Source: Heligmosomoides polygyrus polygyrus
Lineage: Eukaryota > Nematoda > Chromadorea > Rhabditida > Heligmosomidae
Length of the DNA stretch: 64,000 bases
Assembly: GCA_947396885.1 (NCBI GenBank)
Contig: OX377202.1
Span: 58,616,034 to 58,680,033, forward strand
Reading direction: 5' to 3'
The notes beneath the pieces are model-generated. The model was not told the origin of the DNA, did no database searches, and saw nothing but the letters and a program-made list of their open reading frames with translations. Below are positions 22,230 through 33,164 of the stretch, piece by piece. The position numbers and the translations under genes are program-made. Each line of letters starts with the position of its first letter. The stretch's first letter is position 1.

Positions 22230-25083
22230 AAATTGAGAAGGACTAGGATGACGATCTGTACTTACAACGCCCGCACACTTGCATCGGAAGCATCTGTCGA
22301 GGACCTGATGATGCAAGCAAGGAAGATCAAGTACGACGTCATCGGACTGACCGAAACGAGAAGACATCACCCCCTACACGCCGCCTACGACTCCGGAGAA
22401 GAACTGTTCCTCGGAACATGCGACAGCAGGGGAGTAGGCGGCGTTGGTGTCCTCGTCAACACGCACTTGGCCATGAATATCGATTCGTACGAGTCTCTGA
22501 CAACCCGAATCGGACGTCTGCGACTGAAGCGATGTGGCTCCGTGCCAGCTTTGACTGTATTCGTCGTGTATGCACCAACATCCGACTACGACGACGAAGA
22601 GGTCGAGGCCTTCTACGTGGAGCTGGAGAAGTTCTATAAGGAAGATCACACCTTCTACAAGGTGATCGTCGGCGACTTCAGCGCCAAGATCGGACCGCGA
22701 AGGTCGCCGGAAGAACTTCACATCGGAACCCACGGTTTAGAGTGGAACGAGCAAGGTGAAAGGCTGTCTGAGTTTATCATGCCGACCAAGACCATCCATG
22801 GAAACTCACAGTTCCAGAAGCCTCCCTCTCTACGATGGACCTGAGAATCCCCCGGTGGCCAGTTCCACAACGAGATCGACCACATCATCTTCAACCGCAA
22901 GTATTGCCTGACCGACGTCTCCGTTGTCCCCAAGTTCTACACGGGATCGGACCACCGCCTCCTTCGCGCGAGGTTCCGCATTTCCCGTCAAGGAGAGAAG
23001 GCCGCGAAGTTCAAGAAGAGGAATCCCAGAACGACCATCAACTGGGACCTCTACACCTCTCTTGTCGGCCTTTGGGAAGATGCCGTCATGGACAACGTCG
23101 ATGAGGAATACGATCGCTTCGTGCACCATCTCCACGATAGTGCTAAGGGAGCCGAGAGCTTGAAGACCACCAAGAGACGCCTGTCTCCGGAAACTCTCGA
23201 GCTTATACGCCAGCGTGGAGCAGCACGAGAGTCAGGCAACTACCAGCTGACGTCCGAGCTTGAGAAGCTATGCAGAGCGGCGATAAAGGAAGATCTTAAG
23301 GAGGGAAGGGCGGAAGTGTTGGCTGAAGCTGCAGAGGCAGGGTTGAGCATACGCAATGCCCGCCGAGACTTCGCCAACTTCAAGACCAAGATGACCGCTC
23401 TCCGACGTCCCGACGGAACCGTTACCTCTTCCAGAAGGACCATGGAGAAGGTCATCCACGATTTCTACTCCGATCTCTTCGATAGCCACGTCCACCTGCC
23501 CCCATGCCATCTTCCGCAGGATGGATACGTCGTTCCCTCTGTTCTTCCTACCGAGATCCGACACGCCATCTCGTCGGCGAAGGAGCGTACAGCACTCGGT
23601 CCCGACAGGATCAGACCCAAACACCTGAAGAATCTCCCGTCAACGCTCATCAACACCTTGGCGCGGCTCTTCACACGCTACCTGTCGGAGTGCAAGGTTC
23701 CATCTCAGTGGAAGACTAGCTAGACTGTCTTGCTGTACAAGAAGAGAGACGTGCACGACATTAGCAGCTATCGCCCGATCTGATGCTGTCCGTAGTCTAC
23801 AAGCTGTTCACTCGAGTCATCCTGAATAGGATCAGCAGAACGCTGGACGAAGGACAGCCACGCGAACAGGCAGGATTTCGGAGAGGATTCAGCACGATCG
23901 ACCACATGCACACCATTACGAAGCTCACCGAAGTGTCGCGAGAGTATAAGCTGCCGCTGTGCCTTACGTTCATCGACCTGAAGAAGGCATTCGACTCCGT
24001 CGAGACTGAAGCGGTCCTCGAAGCCCTGCTCACACAGGGCGTTCATACTCAGTACATCAGAGTCCTTCGAGAGCTGTACAGTGGATTCACGACCAAGATC
24101 TCTCCATTCTACAACGACGTCGTCATCGACGTAAGGAGAGGGGTTCGGAAAGGGGATACCATATCCCCGAAACTCTTCAGCGCCAACCTCGAAAACGTCG
24201 CGAACTAGAATGGGAAGACATGGGAGTGAAGGTCGACGGCTAGCAGCTGCACCATCTTCGTTCCGCTGACGACATCGTGCTCATAACACCGAGCATCAGC
24301 CAGGCGGAGCGAATGCTGGCCGACTTCGATCGTATATGTGGGAACGTTGAACTGCAGCTGAATCTTACAAAGACGATGTTCATGAGGAATGGATGGGTTT
24401 CTGATGCCCCATTCTCGCTCAACGGAACGAACATCTCCGAATGCTCCAGCTATGTGTATCTGGGTCGCGAAGTCAACATGGCCAACGACCTAGCACCAGA
24501 GCTGAGCAGGAGGAAAAGAGCGGCTTGGGGAGCTTTCAAGAGCGTCGAAGAAGTCGCGAAGAAGACGAAGAACGTCCGACTCCGTGCCCACCTATTCGAC
24601 TCCACTGTTCTTCCTTCCCTAACATACGCCTCAGAGATCTGGGCTATAAGAAAGCAGGATGAACACGCGATCAGCGTCGCGCAGCGCGGAATCGAGAGGA
24701 CGATGCTCGGAGTAACACGACTCACGCAAGTGAGAGAAGGCCTCCGGAGTTCCGAGTTTCGCGGACGTTCGAAGACCAGAGACGCTGTCGCGTGGGCCAA
24801 TTTGTCGAAAATTAGGTGGGCCGGCCACGTAATGTGCTTCGCAGACACCCGCTGGACGAGAGCCGTTACGGACTGGATTCCGCGGGATGTCAAGAGAACA
24901 TCGGGACGCCCACCAACGCGTTGGTCGGACTTCTTCGTGAAAGCCCTGAACGACCGAAAAGACGCTCTTCGTGTCCCTCGAGCGAGGAGGGTCTGTTGGA
25001 CCACTCTGGCACGCGACAGGGACGAATGGAGACGCTGCTGGCGCCCGCTCGAGCAAGTCGATGATCAACGGGACGACAGGTGA
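22230..25083 (+). pseudogene. RTE endonuclease/reverse transcriptase, copy 1, broken
   Basis: The frame starts with an APE-type endonuclease ([11 protein letters not shown], then GLTETRRHH, then VIVGDFSAKIG near 22.68 kb; the usual GDFNA Asn is Ser here) and the GSDHRLLRARF block near 22.95 kb. RT blocks follow: KERTALGPDRIRPKHLK, AGFRRGFSTIDH, FIDLKKAFDSVE, and SADDIVLI at 24262-24285, where the first residue of the usual FADD/YADD box is Ser. Lesions: TGG to TGA at 22842-22844; TAG at 23721-23723; a frameshift at about 23780; a frameshift and TAG at about 24195-24208; and TAG at 24241. The C-terminal part from 24277 is open to 25083. Confidence 0.9.
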
Positions 25084-25109
25084 TACGGGTGATGTTATGT
25101 CGCATCCTT

Positions 25110-25512
25110 TATGAGGAAGGTGGGGGACTAAAAAGGGGAGGAAAGACCAGTAAAGGCAGACCAGCAATTAGATCCAGTAAGAAGAAACGAGTGGGGGAAA
25201 CCTGGCTTTGGAAGACATGTCAACGGCAACTTGAAACGTTAGCTGTTAAGCATGAGAACGGTTGCGGAGGAGCAACCTGAGGGACAGAAGTACTGCGCAG
25301 CAGAAACCAATGACGTTAATGGCCGGACCGGAGAGAATGTCTCTGATGAATGCACGGAAGTGGTGAACGGCTTGATGCCGATAAAACACGCACAAGGTCC
25401 TAGATGCTGGCGAATTTTATGCTTCACAAAAACTACTTTTCATAGGTCGGGGATGCTGCAAAGTTGCGCGAAGCGCGCAAGTGCGAGACACGCCGTTAGG
25501 CGTGTCGGAGCA
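25110..25512 (+). repeat. inverted duplication, left arm
   Basis: This arm runs from the last 70 bp of RTE copy 1 through GAAACGAGTGGGGGAAACC to a terminal hairpin GACACGCCGTTAGGCGTGTC. It is repeated almost identically in inverse orientation at 29236-29633. Because the arm includes the RTE tail, the inverted duplication probably happened after copy 1 inserted. Confidence 0.75.
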
Positions 25513-25687
25513 CTTGTGATATATAAACGGTCACAGAGTAACAGTTGAACGCCCATTGCTTGATGGGAGGGTACCTAGCAATAACCCCACGCGATACAGC
25601 TTTGAGTCTTTTTTACCTTAAGGGTGTTCACCACAGCTTCGGATACGAGAGATCGTCGTTTGATAATGTTGGTCTATTATCTACATA

Positions 25688-25960
25688 GGGCGCGTGGTAG
25701 CGCAGCCAGAAGAGCAGCCAGCTGTTGCGTACACCCGATGCCAGGCTCATGATCCAGATTTTCTGCCTAGACAAGCAAAGCCTTCATTCCTCCGGGGTCG
25801 GTGAATTGGTACCAACTTACCTAGGAAGGATACGTTCAGACCCTTCCATCAGCTGCCACCACTAGTCATTCTGTGGGCCGGATACGCACTCAAATTGCCT
25901 CTACGACATCCCGTAGAAGCGAAATGCGTGGCGCAGACCAAAGGGATCAGAGGAACGTTA
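25688..25960 (+). mobile_element. tRNA-derived SINE, copy 3 (plus)
   Basis: The copy begins GGGCGCGTGGTAGCGCAGCC (A-box-like) and continues with GCGTACACCCGATGCCAGG and the shared body TTCCTCCGGGGTCGGTGAAT, ending near a TAGAAGCGAAATGCG block. The order is the same as in the copies at 7819 and 44893. It has diverged more in the B-box region. No clear TSD. Confidence 0.65.
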
Positions 25961-27176
25961 TCGCTTGTCCATCTTCTAGGGCGCGAGAATTTCTTTGCCT
26001 GCTTGCAGTTGTTCATTTTCCAATCTTTCGAAAAATGGTACTGGTAATTAGTAACCGTCAACGCTCTCTCGGGCTATCCTGCGCTTGTTTTGTAACGATC
26101 GCTTGCTTACCGCCATTTCACAGCATTTGCTCCGCTCTATGACGTGCAGTGGGAATCAGGCACTTCCTTGGTTCGTTCCTTCCATATCAGTCTAATAGCT
26201 GCCCCTGACCCTGCTTCCCAACATGGGTGGTATTCCATCATCGTTTCTCTCCAGCTTTATTCCTTTGGGTTAGAACGATTCGACTGTGAAGAATTCATCC
26301 AGATTGTAGTTCCTTTGCAAACAGAGCAGTTGAAATGAGAATCTCCTCTTCCGCCTAGCCGGTTTTCATGTCCTTCTGTTGGCTGGGATGGAACAACTTC
26401 CGAGAGTCTTACAAGTACCGGTCTACCCATGGTTAGTCCTGGTGTGGCTTGGTAGTACATTATCGAAAAGAGGAAGGAACGGGGAAAAACAATCCAATCT
26501 TATGGTGAGCAGTTGATTTTCCGACCTATTTGCATTTGATTCTACCGAAAACAAATATGACATCAAGCGGTAGTCCTTTAATGTCAGACAAATGGTAAGC
26601 GAGGAAAGAAGCCGAACTCGGCTTTGCACAAGGCGTCTTCTGTCTGGATGCAATATCAGAAAATCAAAAAACGAAATAAGAGAGAAAACGGCAACGCGCT
26701 ATTAGAGGAGACTCTAAACGTGTGCTCGCCGTTGTACCCCAAGCAGCATGACATTCTTCTGGGTCTGTTGGTTGTGATCAAAAATCAGATTTACGAAAAT
26801 TTACGATTTAGGACCTGAAATGCCGTACATCGTAACCGTAAAAGCAGAATCCGACAGAAACAGCTGCATCAATAGCGCTAAGCGGGTCTCCTTCCTCAGG
26901 ATGACTGCGTATTCAGCGAAGATCTACGTCCGGGGGCCCAGCGCTGTCCAGCATTTCGTGCAATACGGCCCTTTCTGCCAGCGCTGCAAGGTGGCCCCCA
27001 CACATCCATCCTATACACGGTTTGCGTGTAATTGCACACGAATATAATCTTTTCATCCGCAACCCTTCCCACACCTCCTCTATAGGGTTCAGCTTAGTTT
27101 TATAAGAGCGACAAAATCCTTACTGAGCTATAGTAACTGATAACCGACTACGAGAGGAATTCACGAACTCACGCAC
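25961..27176. other. no exon identified downstream of TMEM53 exon 2
   Basis: The 3' exons of the minus-strand TMEM53-like gene should lie at lower coordinates, but I could not recognise one here. A splice-acceptor-like CTTGCAG occurs on the minus strand near 26.99 kb, but the following reading does not resemble the family. Open frames on the plus strand (26144-26338, 26624-26818, 26820-27047) are unsupported. Confidence 0.45.
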
Positions 27177-27422
27177 CTGTCAAATATAATGCCTTGAACC
27201 CGTTTTTTGAAAGCGTCGCCGTCTGGTTTCTTGTCAAGAAGGTCCCAAAGGGCGGTGAAGGTCGAGCAGCCGTTCATTGAGAAGCAGTGGAAGTAGATGT
27301 TCGGGTGGTTGGCGTGATCATTCTTCTCAAGCACCTCACGGTGGAACTTCTTAGCGAAGTGGCTGTATGACTGGTAGCGCCGGATCTTCTTGATCGGTGT
27401 TGTGAAGCGAATAGTGGAGATC
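27177..27422 (-). CDS. TMEM53/DUF829-family protein, exon 2
   Basis: The minus-strand exon is bounded by acceptor TGTTCCAG (AG at 27423-27424) and donor ACAG/GTGCGTGAG. It is open for 81 codons: ISTIRFTTPIKKIRRY, then HFAKKFHREVLEKN, then NIYFHCFSMNGCSTFTALWD and GIIFD. The block IYFHxFSMNGCxxxxALWD followed by (I)IFD is characteristic of the TMEM53 (DUF829) family, which has an alpha/beta-hydrolase-like fold; family members are reported at the nuclear envelope. The first base completes the Gly codon begun by exon 1, and the exon ends two bases into a codon (AG-, Ser or Arg), as the family's IFDS motif predicts. No lesions. Downstream exons were not found. Confidence 0.75.
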
Positions 27423-27738
27423 CTGGAACAGAGCGACTATATGAGCCACGGCTCGAAGCAACAGCAGAGGATATTCGGCCACATTTCACGCTCTGATGAG
27501 TTCCACCTCCAGGTGGAAGCGTGTTTGTGGCAAACCCGCCTGCCTGAAATGGCTATCCCATCTGCTGGGGTAGCGATGTGCCCTCTCCCTCCTAAGCAGT
27601 CTCTTCACAGCTTCTACAGGTGTCACGCTACTAAATATGCGACATTTACTGAACGTGAGTGGCAAAAGGGCAGAAATCGACAAGCACAAGGCCCATACAC
27701 GGACTCGACTTCGGTCGCAAACTCGAGGGAGTTCGATA

Positions 27739-27909
27739 GCTGATGCCACAGCAAGTTCGTTACCTCCAGGATGAAGCGGAGGTGAGAGAACTTGAAGGAC
27801 AGTGGTACCAGTACATCGGGTACCATGGAGGGACAGCGCTGTTCACTGCGCATATTGGCCTTGCTCTTAACGACAACCTTCAGATGAAGTGGCCAGCCCT
27901 ATTCAGTTA
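27739..27909 (+). other. possible coding fragment, unrecognised
   Basis: The plus strand reads YLQDEAEVRELEGQWYQYIG and continues with GGTALFTAHIGLALND to a stop at 27909. Its composition looks protein-like and CACAG just before could be an acceptor. I do not recognise the family and there is no second exon to support it. Confidence 0.25.
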
Positions 27910-28565
27910 AGCGCAGAATCGCTCACACAGGGGATATCCGTGAACTTACCGCTACGATTCTCAACAGGACTTTTCTGATCTTGCAGCGCACCTAAATCAT
28001 CTAAGAGCACAGCGGTGAAGTTCGTTTTTGCTGCGACCACTGGGTGGTCCAAAAATCGCAAAAATGTGTCGCCTTGTTCAGGGGAGGTTGGGAACAGGGG
28101 TGTGCGTAAATGAAATTCGAAATTCCGGAAATCGTAGATCGTAAACCGTAAATCGTAAGAGCTACGTGAAGTGTAGTACAGTACAAATGAGTTTTTATAG
28201 GCTTTTCTGCTAATGTTAAAATTCTAATTTCTTAGCAGTTGTTGAGATGCGTATGAATCTAGGATTTAGCAGAAGCGGTAGTAAAAAGTCACTGTTAGAA
28301 CAAAAAAAATAAAAATTATTTCACAGCCCATTAAACAGGGAAACCAGTAACTGCGCATTCAGTTCGACAAACATCGCGTACGAGCTTATTCATGACGCAA
28401 CTCTTCTTGTGACGCACCAAAAGATCTTAGATTTTCTGTAAGGCTGTCGGGAAACTCCTGCAACAAAATTTTCAATCATTTTAAGATTTAACCAGATCTG
28501 TTATGGTCTGGCATAGTGCCAGAAGCTCATACCCGTAATATTCTAAAACATCATCATTTTCATTA

Positions 28566-29190
28566 GCGTCTGTCCCGCTTGGTGGCGGGGTCCGCTCTTC
28601 AGGTGTGGTGACGCCAGTTCTCCCGACCAAATGCTTGATCAGGGTGCATACCAGCCATCATTAAGTCCAAGTGCAACGTATCTAGCCAACGTTGCTTCGG
28701 CCGTCCCCTGGGATGCTTTCCAAGGACCTTAAGGTTCAGGCCTATCTTCCGAACGGTGTCGTCATTAGCGCGAAGGACGTGGCCGTACCATTGAAGACGA
28801 ACTTCGCGCAGCTTCTCGGCTATCGGGACGACACCAAACCTCTGTCGTATGGCGTCGTTGCGAACGCGGTCCAAACACGTAACACCAGCCGTCCACCGTA
28901 GCATTTTCGTCTCCATTACACTGAGCGGCTTTCAATTTCACTCGTCACAGGCCAGCACTCAGCACCGTACGTCGCTAGTGGGCGAACGACTGTTCTATAA
29001 ACCTTCGATTTGAGGTGCTCCGGTATTGCTCTGTCGCAAAGCACCTCAATCAATGAGCACCACTTGGACCAGGCTGCACTCACGCGTTCACCTCCAGCTT
29101 TAGGCTGCCATCGGACCTGACTGTTGATCCGAGACACTTGAAATATGTAATTCGTGATAGCTCAGTACCATTGATCTTAACGATATTATT
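28566..29190 (-). pseudogene. RTE-type LINE, C-terminal fragment (minus)
   Basis: The minus strand reads VYRTVVRPLATYGAECWPVT, then METKMLRWTAGVTCLDRVRN, then LQWYGHVLRANDDTVRK and RPKQRWLDTLHLDL, ending near ADPATKRDR. This is the post-RT C-terminal region of RTE elements. A frameshift separates the two halves at about 28.92 kb. RT catalytic motifs are absent, so it is a 5'-truncated relic. It is the same subfamily as 62266-63160. Confidence 0.8.
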
Positions 29191-29235
29191 AATTATTTAT
29201 AATATTATTAATATTATATTAAAATTCTAGAACAT

Positions 29236-29633
29236 CCGACACGCCTAACGGCGTGTCTCGCACTTGCGCGCTTCGCGCAACTTTGCAGCATCCCCGACCT
29301 ATGAAAAGTAGTTTTTGTGAAGCATAAAATTCGCCAGCATCTAGGACCTTGTGCGTGTTTTATCGGCATCAAGCCGTTCACCACTTCCGTGCATTCATCA
29401 GAGACATTCTCTCCGGTCCGGCCATTAACGTCATTGGTTTGTGCTGCGCAGTACTTCTGTCCCTCAGGTTGCTCCTCCGCAACCGTTCTCATGCTTAACA
29501 GCTAACGTTTCAAGTTGCCGTTGACATGTCTTCCGAAGCCAGGTTTCTCCCACTTGTTTCTTCTTACTGGATCTAATTGCTGGTCTGCCTTTACTGGTCT
29601 TTCCTCCCCCTCTTTTTAGTCCCCCACCTTCCT
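29236..29633 (-). repeat. inverted duplication, right arm
   Basis: This is the reverse complement of 25110-25512, with a few differences (for example CACAAACC for CAGAAACC). It carries only the last roughly 70 bp of the RTE 3' tail and none of its coding part, which shows the duplication copied a piece of RTE copy 1 plus its flank. It lies inside hAT-like element 2, so it also postdates that shell or was captured in it. Confidence 0.7.
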
Positions 29634-31037
29634 GGTCCCAGCTCCTGGATTACTTCTTTGTTTCCACTACTGACCCCCTACTGATATCTTCTTGCTGGTT
29701 TCCCCGTCGTGGTCCCTCCTCCAGGTTGTTCTTTTCCTTCCTGGTCGCTCTCCTGGTCCACCCTTTACCGCCCTTCTTCACCACCCCCTTAGTGGTCCTC
29801 CCATGTTCACGGCAGACGTCGGTGACACGTATTCAGAATCAGGACGCTTGTTGCGCGAAGTAGGGGGCCCGTCTTCCGAATCCAGAAGCTCAGAAGCGCA
29901 CGCAGTCGCCGTGTGTCGAGCATGAAGAGGCTATGCATATGGCAGATTCCTTGTTATCCGAACGAATTCCCTTGCGGCTCCCTTCTTGTTGGTTCCTCGT
30001 CCATGTCCCGCTTCCAAGTCCCTTCTTCCAGGTCGATTTCTCCCCCCTCGAAGTTCTCCTTACTACTCTATCCCAATTAAGTAGCCATCCCACGCTCACG
30101 ACACGACGACGGTGAGCGAACGCCCATTGCACAACATCGGTGTCACATGTTCTAAATCCGGTCTTCCTTACTGGTAATGGATCCCCTTGCTGATCCTCCT
30201 TACTGCTCCCCCAACCTGATTGGTAACTCCCTAATGGTCCCTCCTTAATGCCTAAACCCTTCTTAGTGCCAACTCTTGGCCTGCTTCATTGTTTCCCTAT
30301 CGACCCCCCCCCCCCCCACATCCCGATGCCTCCTCAGGTCGCTCCTTCCTGGTCGCTGTCGGTTCTCCACCCTCGAAGTCCCCTTCTACTCTTACCCCTT
30401 TAGTGGTCTTCTCATGCTAATGGCACGAAGTCGGCGGCACGGCTTCTGAATCTGGACGCTCAAAAACGCGCGTAGGTGCTGTTGTGTCAAGCAGTAAAGG
30501 ACGACAGTGTCTTCTCTTCTGACTCCAGCGGTTGTTGTGCAACGAAGGGGACCTATCTTCTTGATCCGATGACCCGCTGATGATGCGCTTGCTCTGCTGC
30601 AACAACATCCCATGTTGAACGGCAAACGTTGTCCACACGAGGTACGCAAAGGCGTATCTCGCGCGGATAAAGTTTTCCGTTCAACATGGGATAATCTGAG
30701 TTCTGCATGCGGCCGGTCGTCGTACGACGACGATGTGACCTCTGCTTCCTTCTATTTCGCTTCTTCTGACTCCAGACGGTTGTTGTGCAACGAAAGGGAC
30801 CTGTCTTCTTGATCCAGGTGCTCAGAAAGGCTCGCAGTTATCGCTGTGTAGAGCAGGAGGAGGCTGCGCTTCCTCTGCTGCAGCAGCATCTCATGCTCAA
30901 TTCTCGTCGTAGGAAGACGGTGTCTCCTCTTCTGACCCCAGACGGTTGTGGGGCGACGAAGGGAACCGGTCTTCTGGATTCAGGCACTCAGAAACACGCG
31001 CAGACGCCGTTGTGTCAAGCAGATGGAGGCTACGCGT
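29634..31037. repeat. satellite-like diverged repeats with CT-rich and poly-C tracts
   Basis: Several diverged modules recur here. CT-rich blocks with TGGTCGCTC are found at 29640-29800 and 30180-30420. A TTCTGAATC/CTCAGAAACGCGC module occurs near 29840, 30440, 30820 and 30980. A TGCTGCAACAACATCCCATG module occurs near 30595, 30880 and, beyond hAT-like element 3, at 32745 and 35820. GTTGTGCAACGAAGGGGACC recurs at 30533 and, slightly changed, at 30785. Within it CCCATGTTGAACGG (30609) and CCGTTCAACATGGG (30692) form an inverted pair. A poly-C tract lies at 30304-30318. Short frames here are repeat shadows. Confidence 0.55.
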
Positions 31038-32730
31038 CAGGGATGAGCGGATAATAAAATTTTGAAACACGGATAACGGATAACGGGTAATTTTTCCCAA
31101 AAATGGTCGGATAACGGAAAAACGGATAACGAACGAACAACAAAAATTAAAACTAATTTTAAACCATTCTTTCTCTATTAGTAGATCGGGATTTGTAATA
31201 TTTTCCTCGTCACATGTCAAATGAGCAACTTTCAACCTCCTTATCGGCGTTTTTCCTCGAGGCGAGAAGTAGCGCACTCTGAGAAGGCGCCGACTTTCGC
31301 ATGCACTCCGACTCAATGTTCTTGGTTCGGATTTCCAGTAGGTATCAGGATTGCACGGGTATGTAAATGCACTGACTTGTCCATCGGCTGGTCACCGCAA
31401 GTCATTGGTGAAGTACTATACCAGTATTGAACCCGCACTCGTCAACAGCTGCTTCTACTGCTCAGCAACTACACGTAAACCTAATCTCCGCAAAACGTAT
31501 GGTTGGCACTTCGGCCAAAACTCCAAAACAAAACGCCTTGGACACGACGGTTTATTGACCCTTCGGTCCCATTAGAGGAGAAAAACTAATCTTGCTTATT
31601 AGAATAATACAGAATAGAGTAAGGGAAGATCCTCAAAACGATTGAGGTAAGCCTTGTCCGCTGCCCACCGCATGACTGCTATTCCCATTCCGAAGGATCT
31701 AATCTTCAGAAAAATTGATAGTCGATCGGTTATTCGGTCAATCGATACTGTTATCTTGTTTTAAAAACTGTCTGAATCCTTTTGGGGTATTTCCTGCAAG
31801 CTAGAGTAATCCTCTTGAAGAAACTGCCGTGTGACTCCCACTCCAAATGGTCAAATTTGGGCGAAAACAACCGATAACTGCGGTCGAAAAATCGATACCA
31901 TCGATTAATATTGGTCTCCTCATCATGCATAATCATAATCACATCCCGATTGGTCAAATCGGGGGTAGAACGACAACTCCTATCGAAAATCGATGCCATC
32001 GATCAATGGTGATTGTCCGTTCGAATCCTTCCACTCATTCGTCTAACCTGGTCATTTCTACTTTTGGTTCGTTTCTTTCCATTGAGGATAGCCTTGACAG
32101 GTTTTTACATTCACGTGCTGGTCACTTTTACACGTTTGACATGATTTACTGGTTCACACAGGTTTGTCACACACATACACGGATAGACGGACTAACGCTT
32201 TTATATATAGTAGGATAGGACAGGATATTAAAGAACTGGCTTTTCACCACTCGGAAGTTATGCACATGCCAAACATAGTTTCCATGCGGTAAAAGATCGT
32301 GTGCATAGAAGACGAATATCTGGCACATCCTTAAAACGAAGTGATTCGTATGAATGCTCATTCCTTTCTCCTCCAACCGGCTCGTTTTTTCCAGACACTA
32401 CGTTATGCTAGAAGGAATTCTGGTGAAAACACCACAAAGGGAAATGAGCAAGGCAGTGTTCTGCATTTCAGAGCGCGCTATGAGCAGGTTGATAGTTTGG
32501 CCTAATTATGCCATTGAAAACTACGAGAAGGCACTGACCTAGCACTTCAAAGCTTATATTCAACAAAGTAATCACAAGAGTGCTAGATTTTGTTGTTCGT
32601 TATCCGGCCAAAAACCACCGGATAACGTTCGTTATCCGGCCAAAAACCACGGGATAACGAACAACAAAACGGATAAGCCAAAACCCGCCGGAAACCGGAT
32701 AACGGATAACGGTTAATCCGCTCATTCCTG
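31038..32730. mobile_element. hAT-like element 3 with perfect 8-bp TSD CTACGCGT
   Basis: The ends are CAGGGATGAGCGGATAAT and TTAATCCGCTCATTCCTG. They are flanked by CTACGCGT at 31030-31037 and 32731-32738. Near both ends lie GGATAACGG arrays (31070-31130 and 32595-32715) in opposite orientation. The target was a module of the satellite-like repeat, so the pre-insertion context can be read from neighbouring modules. No transposase was recognised. Confidence 0.8.
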
Positions 32731-32938
32731 CTACGCGTCCTATGCTGCAACAACGTGCCATGTTGGACAGCAAACGTTGCCCGCGCGAGGTACGCAGAGG
32801 CGTCGCAAGGGGCTCCATGAGATTGTGCCTGGTTCCACGGGACGTATCTCAGCCAGGTTTCTAACCTAACTGAGGTACGCCTCGTCATCTACAGGGAGGG
32901 GAGCTAGCACAATTATATAGTGGTAGATTTTGCTTCAA
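32580..32938 (+). repeat. direct duplication, first copy
   Basis: This segment holds the right end of hAT-like element 3 plus 200 bp of its flank. It recurs in the same orientation at 35690-36005. It includes the TSD CTACGCGT and the module TGCTGCAACAACGTGCCATG, so the duplication is younger than the hAT insertion. Confidence 0.8.
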
Positions 32939-33083
32939 TACGATTCAAGTACACGTTCGTAAACAGACTGAATACCCTTCAATTTAACCTGCTGCATAAT
33001 CAGCGCAAATGAAACTCCCTTCAAATCAAAATGAATGAAAAAAATCATCAATTAAAATGTCTACGGAAGGACATCGGACACTT

Positions 33084-33154
33084 ATAAAGGATGCGACATA
33101 ACATCACCCGTATCACCTGTCGTCCCGTTGATCATCGACTTGCTCGAGCGGGCG
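33084..33154 (-). mobile_element. 71-bp RTE 3' fragment (minus)
   Basis: The reverse complement matches the end of RTE copies 1 and 2, from CGCTCGAGCAAGTCGATGAT to TTATGTCGCATCCTTTAT. It stops where those copies continue with GAGGAAGGTGGGG. It directly abuts the 5' end of the CR1 LINE, which suggests a composite junction. Confidence 0.75.
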
Positions 33155-33164
33155 TTCTCATGGC

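Larger units (their letters stand above)
20742..25180 (+). mobile_element. RTE-type LINE, copy 1
   Basis: The element contains a 5' UTR beginning with a hairpin, an endonuclease/RT frame (22230-25083) and a 3' UTR ending GACCAGCAATTAGATCCAGT at about 25178. Copy 2 (38180-41648) matches it from the hairpin to the same 3' end and is the basis for the boundaries. Relative to copy 2 it has an extra 937-bp block in the 5' UTR. No clear TSD was seen at the 5' end. Confidence 0.85.

Noticed and set aside
26820..27060. Possible third exon of the TMEM53-like gene behind a CTTGCAG acceptor on the minus strand
   Set aside because: The phase could be made to fit, but the translated residues (basic, no hydrophobic core) do not resemble the TMEM53 C-terminal half.
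28440..28480. Second mariner copy suggested by ACTCCTGCAACAAAATT
   Set aside because: Only one end-like sequence is present, with mismatches, and no partner TIR or transposase nearby.
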